Source of the DNA: Archaeoglobaceae archaeon
Lineage (GTDB): Archaea > Halobacteriota > Archaeoglobi > Archaeoglobales > Archaeoglobaceae
DNA length: 13,502 nucleotides
Direction of reading: 5' to 3'
Assembly: GCA_027016055.1 (NCBI GenBank)
Contig: JALWBF010000042.1
Location: 1-13,502, forward strand
Below the pieces are notes generated by a model that worked only from the letters and a program-made list of their open reading frames with translations, searched no databases and was not told the origin of the DNA. This document shows, piece after piece, positions 1 through 7,296 of the stretch; within the stretch, counting starts at the first letter, position 1; every line of letters starts with the position of its first letter. Both the position numbers and the translations under genes were made by a program.

Positions 1-683
1 ACTATAACTCCGTTCCCGCCCAGGGCTTCAACGGCATTTCTTAAAACTGCCCTAACGTCAGCATACTGAAGGATGGACGAGCATATTACGTAATCGTATC
101 TTCTTCTGAATATAAGCTTGGAATCGACGTATTCCTGCCTCAATTTTACCCAGTCCAATCTGTTCTCCTTAATCCTTACCTTGGCTAAATTCAGGAGGGG
201 TTTCGAGAAGTCTATTCCGGAATAGATTCCATTAGGCCCTATTTTCTCGCCGTAAAATACCGGCGATGCGCTTCCGCAACCGAAATCCACGACCTTATCT
301 CCATCGGAAAGCGAGAGAATCTCAGCGATCCTTTCCCTCGCAAGCTTAAATATTCCCTCTTTAAGCCACAGATCCCAGAGATCCGCATCCTTGATGAATC
401 CCAAAGTTATGTTCGGATGATCTCTGTGTATTAAAGCGAAATAGGATGATCTATCCAAGCAGTCGAATAAGTTTAGGCAATCCGAAGACGGCTGTGCGGA
501 TATAAGTTCGAAAGCCTTCCTCAGCATCGATTCGAAGTCTATTTTACTGCAAAATTCCCTCCAACGCCTTGCGTATTCCGAGTTCGGATATTCCTTATTT
601 TCGACATTTGTCTTTATTTTAAAAAAGTAGGATTTAAGTATCATGTATCCGTAAACGAAGTCGATGTCGTTCATGCTAAGCAT
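1..683 (-). CDS. SAM-dependent class I methyltransferase, C-terminus outside the window
   Basis: The frame is open from the ATG at 683 to the window edge (227 codons seen). A glycine-rich motif I, VVDFGCGSASP (about residues 131-141), is followed by YSGIDFS (154-160), an acidic post-I motif, then YDYVICSSILQYA (196-208) and a turn LGGNG (221-225). This is the order of a class I methyltransferase Rossmann fold of the UbiE/small-molecule type. The first 110 or so residues have no motif I recognise and could be a substrate-recognition part. The start overlaps the end of the EarA-like gene by 8 bases and sits 6 bases after a GGGGGT ribosome site. The ATG at 674 is an alternative but lies too far from that site. 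The gene is probably co-transcribed with earA. The substrate is unknown; archaellin, its glycan or something unrelated to motility are all possible. Confidence 0.8.
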   Translation of the reverse strand, partial: MLSMNDIDFVYGYMILKSYFFKIKTNVENKEYPNSEYARRWREFCSKIDFESMLRKAFELISAQPSSDCLNLFDCLDRSSYFALIHRDHPNITLGFIKDADLWDLWLKEGIFKLARERIAEILSLSDGDKVVDFGCGSASPVFYGEKIGPNGIYSGIDFSKPLLNLAKVRIKENRLDWVKLRQEYVDSKLIFRRRYDYVICSSILQYADVRAVLRNAVEALGGNGVI

Positions 684-1011
684 GGATGAACCCCCTGTAT
701 ACTTCCCTCACGTGCTTCGCAACTTTCCTACCCAATTCCGTTATTCGATAATACTTATAGCCGTCCCTCTCAACCACTTCAACTAACCCGAGCTCGATTA
801 AGGAGCTGTTGCCGTTGTAACGGTTTCCCATCCCTTTAAGGCATCCCAAAACGTTCGAAGGATCGCTACCTATCATTCTGGCAATGTTCGTGAGGTAATC
901 AGCATTGGGATATATTGAGTCCAAATACAGAAGCACCTTTTTTCTAAGAGAGCTTTTGTTTATAGATCTCAGGATGTGCGGATCTATCGTTAGTATGCAC
1001 GACTCAAACAT
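676..1011 (-). CDS. earA: EarA-like winged-helix activator of the archaellum operon
   Basis: A protein of 111 residues with a winged helix-turn-helix at about residues 21-95. KVLLYLDSIYPNADYLTNIA (25-44) leads into a recognition segment around DPSNVLGCLKGMGNRY (50-65), and a wing follows in GLVEVVERDGYKYYRIT (75-91). This matches my memory of EarA, the euryarchaeal activator shown in Methanococcus maripaludis to bind upstream of the fla promoter. I prefer the ATG at 1011 because GAGGTGA lies 5 bases before it and a TATA box at 1068-1074 would start the transcript near 1046. The longer reading from a TTG at 1065 would add an Asn/His-rich tail and begin upstream of that transcript start. The position directly after flaJ supports a role in motility. 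The family call comes from pattern and context, not a search. Confidence 0.8.
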   Translation of the reverse strand: MFESCILTIDPHILRSINKSSLRKKVLLYLDSIYPNADYLTNIARMIGSDPSNVLGCLKGMGNRYNGNSSLIELGLVEVVERDGYKYYRITELGRKVAKHVREVYRGFIHA

Positions 1012-1065
1012 CGTCGTCACCTCATGATGATTATCGTTATTATCAGTAAAATTATTGTTCTTCAA

Positions 1066-1082
1066 GCTTTAAAAGTCTTTCG
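1066..1082 (-). promoter_or_regulatory. Archaeal promoter (BRE and TATA box) for earA
   Basis: On the minus strand CGAAAGAC is followed directly by TTTTAAAG. This is a purine-rich BRE-like element next to a TATA box (TTTTAAA at 1068-1074). Transcription would start about 25 bases downstream, near 1046, leaving a leader of roughly 35 bases that includes the GAGGTGA site of earA. The regulator and the methyltransferase would then form a unit separate from the fla operon. Start-site position is inferred from the usual archaeal spacing. Confidence 0.55.
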
Positions 1083-1089
1083 ATATCCT

Positions 1090-1106
1090 ATTAATAAAAA
1101 ATTTAA
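1090..1106 (-). terminator. Weak T-rich terminator after flaJ
   Basis: Just past the flaJ TAA codon the minus strand reads TTAAATTTTTTATTAAT, with a run of six T at 1096-1101. Archaeal RNA polymerase often stops at such U tracts without a hairpin. It lies immediately before the earA promoter, so it may only partly separate the two transcripts. Confidence 0.35.
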
Positions 1107-2756
1107 TTATATACCTAAAAGATGCATTATTACGAGCTGGGAGATGTAGCCGGAAACCGCTGCGAGCCACATCATTCCAACCAAATGCACGAAACCGCTC
1201 ATCCACCGCCCGCCGTCTATCATCTTAATTGCAATTGACGCAATTATGGCATGGAAGAATAGGATGAACAGTATTGCGGCGTTTAAATAAGCTAAATCCA
1301 AGCCCGATACCGTATGCAACAAGCCTTGCAGGAACTTTCCCGGAATCTTAAGTGATGAGAACATCCTGTTCATAGCCTCCACGACTCCGAAGGATACGTA
1401 GAGTGAGAAGGCGATACCTATTATGACTCCGTAGCATATGCCGACGAATGAGCTCGCGCTTCTGTCTCTTCTCTCCCTAAGACCGTTTATTATCGCGAAG
1501 TTCTTGGAAACTATCTCCGCAACATCCTTGGGATCGCTGCCCAAAGATATTGCCTCCACGAACATATCTATGAATCTGTAGATCAGATTGCTTCCGGTAT
1601 CGATGCTGAACTTCTCCCAAGCTCTCTTCTTGTTTATCCTCGTGCATAATCTTTTATAAAGGGCTTTAACGTCCTCTGTCAGCGCTCCGAAATCGTGGGC
1701 TGTTAGGAACTTAAGGGATTCAAGTATATCTCCTCCTCTTGCAGAAGCGGAAGCACCCAAGCTCATTATGAATGACGGAGCATTCTTGTCCTTGTCCTTA
1801 ATTACAGCTTCCTCCTTCTTCGATAGGTATCCCGGAATTACGAGCGGTGTAACTGAGAGAGCTATTATGAACGGGGGCGGAATCTTGACTATTCCCCAAA
1901 CGTATGTCACGAAAAGTGAGATCGTGAACACGACCAAGCACAAAGCACATGAAATGTAGAACGACCTGTAGAGCTTCCAATCAATTTGCGTAAGCTCTCC
2001 GGATGTCTGCCAGATCGGATCGACGGGAGCTACTGCTTTAAGGTATACCAATATAGCAACTTCGACTATCACAAAGAATATAATTATTATGTTCAAAATG
2101 AATGTTACACTAAAGCCGGTTAGGAAGGGGGCTATTATCGCAAAAGCCGCGAAGAAGGAGAGAGAAAGAACGAGAGATACGTAAACCTCCTTAAAGACGT
2201 CAACACTGTAAAGTTTTCCCTGATAGAGATTCGAGAAGGCATTCATAACTGTCTCCTGCTCCCTCTTTATGAATTCCCTGAAATCCTCACCGCTGTCAAG
2301 CTCGTGCGCCATTCTGTCTAAGAAGTCCGCGAATATCTTGCTGGGAGTCCTCCTTGCTAAGAATCTGCATGCTTGGGCAAGGTTTTTGTTCCACTTCTCC
2401 ATTAGAAGATAGATCTTCTTCGTTTCCTCAGCCAAAGCCTTATACTCCTTTCTTTCGGAAAGCATCTTCATCATTTCCTTTCTGCTGACTTCAGATGTCG
2501 CCAAAGCTCCCAAATGGGTTATGTAGAAGTGTATGTTATCCTCTATCTCCTTCCTAATCCTTCCCTTGACTATCTTAGGATAAAGCAAAGCCGTAAGGAT
2601 TACGAACATCGGGATTATGTATAGCAAGATTGCGAACAGTCCCAAGGATATTAGAAGGGATCTGAGCATCGTTAGCAACAGTAGGAAGTAGATCAATGCG
2701 AATATCGTGGATGGGATCAGAACGAACCTTACGTATTTCTGCATGTTCACATACAT
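1107..2756 (-). CDS. flaJ: Archaellum membrane platform protein FlaJ (ArlJ)
   Basis: A polytopic membrane protein of 549 residues, homologous to the TadC/PilC-type core of type IV pilus systems. It anchors the archaellum motor and works with the ATPase FlaI. Hydrophobic segments lie at about residues 10-30, 33-59, 190-213, 216-239, 264-287, 292-310, 437-460, 486-510 and 520-548, roughly nine helices. Two large, charged cytoplasmic blocks (about 60-188 and 311-435) are the expected FlaI contact regions. I place the start at the ATG at 2756 because GAGGTGGTG ends 3 bases before it. A GTG at 2765 opens a frame three codons longer but lies inside that ribosome site. The gene follows flaI after 10 bases and closes the fla operon. 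Length and topology fit the family. Confidence 0.93.
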   Translation of the reverse strand: MYVNMQKYVRFVLIPSTIFALIYFLLLLTMLRSLLISLGLFAILLYIIPMFVILTALLYPKIVKGRIRKEIEDNIHFYITHLGALATSEVSRKEMMKMLSERKEYKALAEETKKIYLLMEKWNKNLAQACRFLARRTPSKIFADFLDRMAHELDSGEDFREFIKREQETVMNAFSNLYQGKLYSVDVFKEVYVSLVLSLSFFAAFAIIAPFLTGFSVTFILNIIIIFFVIVEVAILVYLKAVAPVDPIWQTSGELTQIDWKLYRSFYISCALCLVVFTISLFVTYVWGIVKIPPPFIIALSVTPLVIPGYLSKKEEAVIKDKDKNAPSFIMSLGASASARGGDILESLKFLTAHDFGALTEDVKALYKRLCTRINKKRAWEKFSIDTGSNLIYRFIDMFVEAISLGSDPKDVAEIVSKNFAIINGLRERRDRSASSFVGICYGVIIGIAFSLYVSFGVVEAMNRMFSSLKIPGKFLQGLLHTVSGLDLAYLNAAILFILFFHAIIASIAIKMIDGGRWMSGFVHLVGMMWLAAVSGYISQLVIMHLLGI

Positions 2757-2766
2757 GCACACCACC

Positions 2767-4413
2767 TCACAGCCTGAACGGAAGTCCCTGCAGTCCCTTT
2801 CTGTAGAAAGCCCAGATTATCTTCGTAACCTCGTAATAGTTGAATATCTTAAGCTCGACCATCCTCTGAAGAATCCTTGCCCTAAGAAACATCTCCTCAT
2901 ATATCTGCCTCGGATCCTCAAAACCAGCCGTCTGGGCAATCTTATTTTCGAGTATATACGAGTTATACAATCCCCTGAAGATGTGCTTATCAGTTACCGA
3001 ATCCCATTCGAAGACTGTTCTCGTAACAACACCTCCGACCTCTTCATAATAACCTTCTATCTCCTCAACGACCAAGCATCGCCTTAAGAACTGCCCCTTT
3101 CTATAGACTGCTTGCTGAATAAGAACGACGTTCAAGTTGTCTATGAACGTGATCGGAACGTTTATCGGATCGCCGGTCAACCTCTGAATTAGCTTCTTAA
3201 CGCTACCGGCGTGGAAAGTTGCCAAAACTGGATGACCGGTCTGCATAGCTTGGAAAGCGACGGCACCTTCCTTACCTCTGATCTCACCGACTATGATGTA
3301 GTTCGGCCTGCTTCTCAAAGCCGCTTTAAGCAGATCGAACAAGTCTACCTTGCCTTCCGTTCCCCTTTCCCTCGTGCAGAGCTGCTGCCAGACGGGATGG
3401 GGAACCTGAACTTCAGGAGTATCTTCAGCCGTGAACACCTTAGACTGCGGCTTTATGAACGGAATCATTGCATTAAGCGTCGTCGTCTTACCGCTGGCGG
3501 TTTCTCCGCTAACCCATATGCTCATTCCGTATTCCAAGCAGAGCCAGAGATAGGCTGCGATCTCAGCAGAAAGCGTTCCCCAAGCTATAAGCTGCGTTAT
3601 GCTTAGAGGAACCGCAGTGAACTTTCTTATGGTGAAAGAAGGACCTTTAAGGCTTACGTCCGTGCTGAAGATTATGTTTATTCTGCTCCCATCCGGAAGT
3701 GATCCGTCGACTATCGGCGTCCTCTCGCTGACGGGTCTTCCAATTCTCTCTCCGAGATTCTTGAGATACTCAGCCATATACAGCTCGTCCTTGAAGTCTA
3801 TGTTCGTCGGAAGCATGTCGAATATCTTGTGAACTATGTGAGTGTTGTGAGGCCCTATCACATGGATATCCTCGATATACGGATCCCTTATAAGGGGTTC
3901 AAGTGGTCCGACTCCTATAACGTCCCTCTTTATCAGATATCTGAACTTGTAAACTTCCTCTTCAGTTAACTTAAGCTTTTCAAATCCCAAACTCAGAAAC
4001 CTTCTCTTCCTCTCGAGCGGAACTTTTTCGGAAACTATTTCAACTATTTTATCCATTAAAGCGTCTATAAGCTGGCTGAGTTCTTCGTCATCCTTCGGAA
4101 TCTTCTCCTGAGGGGCCAGTTCGAGCATCTTGTCCATTAAAGCCTGAAACTTAGGCTCCTCATCCGGAGTTAACCTCGGCTCTATCGCTATGTAACGTCT
4201 GTTTCCGTCTTTGTCGGTGTATATGTGGATGAATATCGGATCTCCGACCGGATATATGAGATTCGGTCTCGGAAGGGATTTCATATCTCTGCTCAAAGCC
4301 GGAACGAAGGTCGGGACTACCCCTTCCCTTTTCTTGAATTCCTCTATATATTTCCTGAGATGAGGATTCCTCTTCAGAGCATCTTCCAGCGTATCCGACT
4401 TTACGACCTTCAT
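2767..4413 (-). CDS. flaI: Archaellum assembly and rotation ATPase FlaI (ArlI)
   Basis: A hexameric type II/IV secretion-type ATPase of 548 residues. It powers archaellin assembly and filament rotation at the cytoplasmic face of FlaJ. The Walker A motif is GETASGKT (303-310), the Asp box AEDTPEV (329-335), the Walker B region NYIIVGEIRG (371-380) with catalytic Glu377, and the His box TGHPVLATFHA (392-402). The N-terminal 160 or so residues are the variable domain typical of FlaI, and DGSLPDGSRINI (237-248) is the conserved segment before the core. The start ATG overlaps the flaH stop (ATGA, 4 bases) with no strong ribosome site, so translation is probably coupled to flaH. All catalytic motifs look intact. 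A pilus or secretion ATPase is excluded by the flaH and flaJ neighbours. Confidence 0.96.
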   Translation of the reverse strand: MKVVKSDTLEDALKRNPHLRKYIEEFKKREGVVPTFVPALSRDMKSLPRPNLIYPVGDPIFIHIYTDKDGNRRYIAIEPRLTPDEEPKFQALMDKMLELAPQEKIPKDDEELSQLIDALMDKIVEIVSEKVPLERKRRFLSLGFEKLKLTEEEVYKFRYLIKRDVIGVGPLEPLIRDPYIEDIHVIGPHNTHIVHKIFDMLPTNIDFKDELYMAEYLKNLGERIGRPVSERTPIVDGSLPDGSRINIIFSTDVSLKGPSFTIRKFTAVPLSITQLIAWGTLSAEIAAYLWLCLEYGMSIWVSGETASGKTTTLNAMIPFIKPQSKVFTAEDTPEVQVPHPVWQQLCTRERGTEGKVDLFDLLKAALRSRPNYIIVGEIRGKEGAVAFQAMQTGHPVLATFHAGSVKKLIQRLTGDPINVPITFIDNLNVVLIQQAVYRKGQFLRRCLVVEEIEGYYEEVGGVVTRTVFEWDSVTDKHIFRGLYNSYILENKIAQTAGFEDPRQIYEEMFLRARILQRMVELKIFNYYEVTKIIWAFYRKGLQGLPFRL

Positions 4414-5102
4414 GCTACCGCGGCAATTTCAACTACCAAACCTATCTTCGGCTCAACCCTAAACGCGATCTGCTTTGAATACTGACCGGCAGCCAAATTA
4501 AATTTCTTTATAATCATCATGTTTTTTAAATCCGTTCCGAATTTCTTTATGGTGGTTTCTGCTATGAACGAGCATGTGGATTCTATTTCCTCCATAACGC
4601 TCCTTTCGAGCTCATCCAAAGCCGTCAAAATTATGGCCTTTCCGAGCGCTGACAATCTTTTGAAGAATCCCATGAGCTTTATTGCAGAATTCGGATCTAT
4701 ATCGAACTTTACGAGCGATGAAAAGCAGTCTATGATGATCACATCATTCTCAAAGAGTTGCCTCGCGTTCATAAGCTTCCCTGAGTAATCCATCCTCTTC
4801 TTCGGCTCTTGCAGAAGGGGATAGACTGTAATGAAAAGTAGCTTCTTTCTTATTATATCACGTGCTATATCGTAGCCTAACGAAGACATCTGCTTTATGA
4901 AATCTATCGTCGTGAGCTGTGTTGAGATGTAAGTTACCGAAACGTCGTTCTTCAGCAATCCGTAGGTTATTCTCTGACAAACTATCGATTTCCCGCTTCC
5001 GTGCTCTCCTATAATCAATCCTATAGTTCCAGCAGGAATCCCGCCTCCAAGCTTCTTGTGAAATTCGTCGTTAGCAAGCTGAACCGAGAAAATCCTCGCC
5101 AT
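4410..5102 (-). CDS. flaH: Archaellum KaiC-like ATP-binding protein FlaH (ArlH)
   Basis: A RecA/KaiC-fold protein of 230 residues that binds FlaI and forms a ring in the motor. Walker A is GEHGSGKS (32-39), and the Walker B strand is VIIID (121-125), followed by CFSSL. In this family ATP binding matters more than hydrolysis, and I see no clear catalytic Glu directly after the Walker B Asp. The N-terminus MARIFSVQL followed by HKKLGGGIPAGT is typical of FlaH. The ATG at 5102 is chosen because GAGGTGAT ends 4 bases before it. GTG 5111 and ATG 5108 are in frame but fall within the ribosome site. It begins 5 bases after flaG ends and overlaps flaI by 4 bases. Confidence 0.95.
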   Translation of the reverse strand: MARIFSVQLANDEFHKKLGGGIPAGTIGLIIGEHGSGKSIVCQRITYGLLKNDVSVTYISTQLTTIDFIKQMSSLGYDIARDIIRKKLLFITVYPLLQEPKKRMDYSGKLMNARQLFENDVIIIDCFSSLVKFDIDPNSAIKLMGFFKRLSALGKAIILTALDELERSVMEEIESTCSFIAETTIKKFGTDLKNMMIIKKFNLAAGQYSKQIAFRVEPKIGLVVEIAAVA

Positions 5103-5107
5103 ATCCA

Positions 5108-5560
5108 TCACCTCAGCGTGAAGTCAAATGAGTCGGAAACTCCATTTTCAAGTATAACTGTAATCCTATGATTTCCGGAGCTGAGAGAGGCGATAACATC
5201 CAACTCCCCAACGTCTCCGGGGTTCAAAACCGAAGGATTCGTGGTTACGTTCTGTTTAGGAATTATCAAACCGTCTATCAGAACAGTGATCGTTTCGTTC
5301 GTGAATGCAAACGGTGCATCACCCACGTTCTTAACGTAGAATATGTAGGCGATATTGGTGCCTACGGTTTTGTTCGGTATATTCACGGGATCGTTTATAA
5401 TTTCGAAATTCGTGGATAATATGCTCTTAATATATTCACCCTGATTCTTTATTTCTATTGACATCTTTTCTATGGTGATCATCATCACAGCTGCAACCGA
5501 ACTGGCTATTAGTATCGTTGCTATGAACAGTATCATGTGTGCAGCGCTTTCACCGGCCAT
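5108..5560 (-). CDS. flaG: Archaellum stator protein FlaG (ArlG)
   Basis: A protein of 150 residues with a type IV pilin-like N-terminal helix (hydrophobic residues about 8-30, beginning MAGESAAHMILFIA) and a C-terminal beta-sandwich (about 50-150) that should lie outside the membrane. In crenarchaea FlaG forms a filament capped by FlaF that ties the motor to the S-layer. The same role is inferred here. Three N-X-S/T sites (Asn63, Asn88, Asn104) in the outer domain could be N-glycosylated. GAGGTGA stands 4 bases before the ATG and contains the stop of flaF. FlaF and FlaG are paralogous. The MAGESA... N-terminus and the gene order favour FlaG here. Confidence 0.88.
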   Translation of the reverse strand: MAGESAAHMILFIATILIASSVAAVMMITIEKMSIEIKNQGEYIKSILSTNFEIINDPVNIPNKTVGTNIAYIFYVKNVGDAPFAFTNETITVLIDGLIIPKQNVTTNPSVLNPGDVGELDVIASLSSGNHRITVILENGVSDSFDFTLR

Positions 5561-5564
5561 AGCT

Positions 5565-6002
5565 TCACCTCACGACGAAGGTTGCGTATTTTTCGATTCC
5601 GTTGTCCGAAACCACCTTAAGCCTATGCGAGCTTCCCACTGTTCCAGCTAAATTTCCGGCTTCGAACTCAGCGTATTCCAAAGGGTAGAGCTTTGAAACG
5701 TTGCATGTGGCGTTGATAAGCTTTCCATCGACTAGCAACGTAAATTTCGTGCAGTCGAAGGTCGTTGATCCGGTATTTTCTATTACAACCGTCAGGTTGT
5801 ATTCAGTCAGGGTAACGTTAACTGCCGTAACGTTCACTATTTTGAAGTCCGAAGTTTTTAGCTCAATCTCTTCTTTATTTTTAAGCTTAATAATTTTGTT
5901 TAGTTCCTTAACCTCGCTAACCGTTACGGTTGCAACGACTCCGAAGGCTATCAATCCGGCTATAAACAGCAGTGCAAAGCCGGCGGTTGTGCTAAACCCC
6001 AT
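5565..6002 (-). CDS. flaF: Archaellum stator protein FlaF (ArlF)
   Basis: A protein of 145 residues with an N-terminal membrane helix (MGFSTTAGFALLFIAGLIAF, residues 1-20, hydrophobic to about 28). A short charged linker (about 29-52) and an extracellular beta-sandwich follow. FlaF binds the S-layer and FlaG as part of the archaellum stator. The outer domain holds five N-X-S/T sequons (Asn57, 62, 69, 97, 101) and two cysteines, Cys84 and Cys100, which could form a disulfide. The gene overlaps flaD by 11 bases. GGAGGT lies about 11 bases before the ATG, a rather long spacing. The order flaD-flaF-flaG-flaH and the MGFS... N-terminus support FlaF over FlaG. Confidence 0.86.
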   Translation of the reverse strand: MGFSTTAGFALLFIAGLIAFGVVATVTVSEVKELNKIIKLKNKEEIELKTSDFKIVNVTAVNVTLTEYNLTVVIENTGSTTFDCTKFTLLVDGKLINATCNVSKLYPLEYAEFEAGNLAGTVGSSHRLKVVSDNGIEKYATFVVR

Positions 6003-6759
6003 GTATCTCCGCTACCTCCTTCTTTATCTTGTATATCTCCCTTTCAACCTCCATCAAAAGCTCCCTGTTGAATCTGCCGGTTCTTAGGGCTTCGATGAAA
6101 AGCAGCGATGTTATATGATCCTGAACGTTCATGTAACCGACTGGTCTCCAGTCGGAGTTTTGATGATACAGCCTGATGCCCTTGGCGTATCTCAGAATAG
6201 TGAACAGAACGTTGTCGCTGATCCAGTTTATGTCTACGTAGTAGTTCAGAAGGTCCTCAAGCCCATCGTAGCCAACCCTTTCGATCATAAACTCTATCCA
6301 CTTAAGCAGAATCATTATACTCTTCGCATCGTTCGGTATTTGCCTTAGGCGAGGTTCCGGCTGTGTAGGCAGAACTTCATCGGTCGGTTGAACTTGAATA
6401 GGCTGAGATTCTACTGGATGCGGTTGCTGGTATGATGCTTCGGATTTATCCTGCTGGATTGATTGTTCCATCGCAGTTTGCTCAATCCGAACTTCAGGTT
6501 TCGTTCTCTGCTTTAATAGAGATTCTATGTTCTCAAGCTTTCTGAAGATTTCATCGATCTTCCTTGCGTTCGTCAGATTCTCCTCGATCTTCTTTATTAT
6601 CTTATCAACCTGCTCCTTAGTTACATTCTTACCCTTCAGCTTGTTGTAAAGATCTTCCAGCAGAACCGACGGTATCTTTCCTCGAAATTTGTTTAGGTAT
6701 TCCTTAAGCTCGTTATCGTCAAGCTCATCGATGCGAATTATGTTTCTGTTATCCTCCAA
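5992..6759 (-). CDS. flaD: Archaellum accessory protein FlaD/FlaE type (ArlD)
   Basis: A cytoplasmic protein of 255 residues with three parts. An N-terminal helical, coiled-coil-prone region spans about 1-92. A Gln/Pro-rich linker spans about 93-142. The C-terminal FlaD/E domain spans about 146-235, with ILLKWIEFMIERVGYDGL (150-167) and WRPVGYMNVQDHITSLLFI (204-222), the most characteristic stretch of the family. FlaD/E proteins form the euryarchaeal cytosolic motor complex with FlaC and link it to chemotaxis signals through CheF. The start is a TTG at 6759, since GGAGGTGATG stands 5 bases upstream and no ATG is in frame nearby. It begins 1 base after flaC ends. Whether to name it D or E cannot be settled, as only one such gene is present. 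Confidence 0.85.
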   Translation of the reverse strand: MEDNRNIIRIDELDDNELKEYLNKFRGKIPSVLLEDLYNKLKGKNVTKEQVDKIIKKIEENLTNARKIDEIFRKLENIESLLKQRTKPEVRIEQTAMEQSIQQDKSEASYQQPHPVESQPIQVQPTDEVLPTQPEPRLRQIPNDAKSIMILLKWIEFMIERVGYDGLEDLLNYYVDINWISDNVLFTILRYAKGIRLYHQNSDWRPVGYMNVQDHITSLLFIEALRTGRFNRELLMEVEREIYKIKKEVAEIHGV

Positions 6760-6760
6760 G

Positions 6761-7216
6761 TCACATCACCTCCCCATAAAGAATTTCATCAATAATTTTA
6801 TCTAAATCAATATTAATAATAAGCTTGAGATCTTTTTCAAGGTCATCGACCTTCCTCTTTAATTCTCCCACATCTACAATTCCGGATGATGAAACGAAGG
6901 GATTGATCTGGGATGAAACTACCTCATAAAGAACCATAACATCCTTAAGCGTGTCGTCCATCTTCTGCAGTCTCGATTTTATGTCGTCAAGCTCCCTCTT
7001 CAGGTTATCTATCGATACATCTATCCTCGGCAGCCTGTTCTCGATTTCATTTATCCTCTCCATGATCTTGGTAGTTAAATCCGAATCTACTCTCGGCTTA
7101 GCTTCTTCCTTTTCCTCCTTCTTAATTTCTTCCTCAAGCTCCTTTTCGATCTTTTCTTCTTCCTCCTCCTTTTTCTCCTCCTTTTCCTTCTTTTTCTTGA
7201 TGATCTTCTTAAGCAT
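6761..7216 (-). CDS. flaC: Archaellum accessory protein FlaC (ArlC)
   Basis: A cytoplasmic protein of 151 residues. Residues 4-40 are almost entirely Lys and Glu. A coiled-coil-prone segment follows (about 45-95), then VLYEVVSSQINPF (95-107), a stretch I recognise as conserved in FlaC and FlaCE proteins. The C-terminal helix (about 117-148) also looks coiled-coil. FlaC works with FlaD/E beneath the motor. The ATG at 7216 is preferred because GAGGTGATC ends 4 bases upstream. A GTG at 7225 opens the same frame three codons earlier but lies inside that site. The flaB stop is 80 bases upstream, across a T-rich stretch. The Lys/Glu-rich head is low complexity and may be poorly conserved in relatives. 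Confidence 0.82.
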   Translation of the reverse strand: MLKKIIKKKKEKEEKKEEEEEKIEKELEEEIKKEEKEEAKPRVDSDLTTKIMERINEIENRLPRIDVSIDNLKRELDDIKSRLQKMDDTLKDVMVLYEVVSSQINPFVSSSGIVDVGELKRKVDDLEKDLKLIINIDLDKIIDEILYGEVM

Positions 7217-7227
7217 ACCGATCACCT

Positions 7228-7246
7228 CAGTTTTTATATAAAATTA
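7228..7246 (-). promoter_or_regulatory. Possible internal TATA box before flaC
   Basis: The minus strand carries AATTTTATATAAAAA just before the flaC ribosome site. The TATA-like core (about 7235-7243) would start transcription near 7214, at or within the flaC start codon. It could therefore only give a leaderless message. It may equally be an AT-rich spacer, and no clear BRE precedes it. Confidence 0.25.
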
Positions 7247-7270
7247 TTAAATTTTCTTATGTTATTTTTG

Positions 7271-7289
7271 AAAAAAAATAAGGAAAAAA
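7271..7289 (-). terminator. T-tract after flaB, probable partial terminator
   Basis: Eight bases after the flaB stop region the minus strand has six T (7284-7289), then CCTTA, then eight T (7271-7278). A weak A/T hairpin can form with the A-rich bases that follow. Archaeal polymerase pauses or stops at such tracts. Placed between the archaellin gene and the machinery genes, it would let most transcripts end after flaB while some read through to flaC-flaJ. Confidence 0.5.
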
Positions 7290-7296
7290 TTGAAGG

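Noticed and set aside
1012..1065. Extended N-terminus of the EarA-like protein from a TTG at 1065
   Set aside because: The extra Asn/His-rich residues do not look like the family, and the start would lie upstream of the transcript start predicted from the TATA box. The ATG at 1011 has GAGGTGA before it.
3211..3606. Plus-strand open frame of 131 codons
   Set aside because: It is opposite the catalytic core of flaI. The peptide is Arg/Ser-rich and without motifs, as expected for an antisense shadow.
6951..7241. Plus-strand frame encoding a Ser/Phe-rich, membrane-like peptide
   Set aside because: It is the mirror image of the Lys/Glu-rich codons of flaC. The composition comes from reading AAR/GAR codons in reverse.
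7262..7281. Possible hairpin TTATTTTT/AAAAAATAA after flaB
   Set aside because: It is only A/T pairs and would be unstable at high temperature. The T runs alone are the more believable termination signal.
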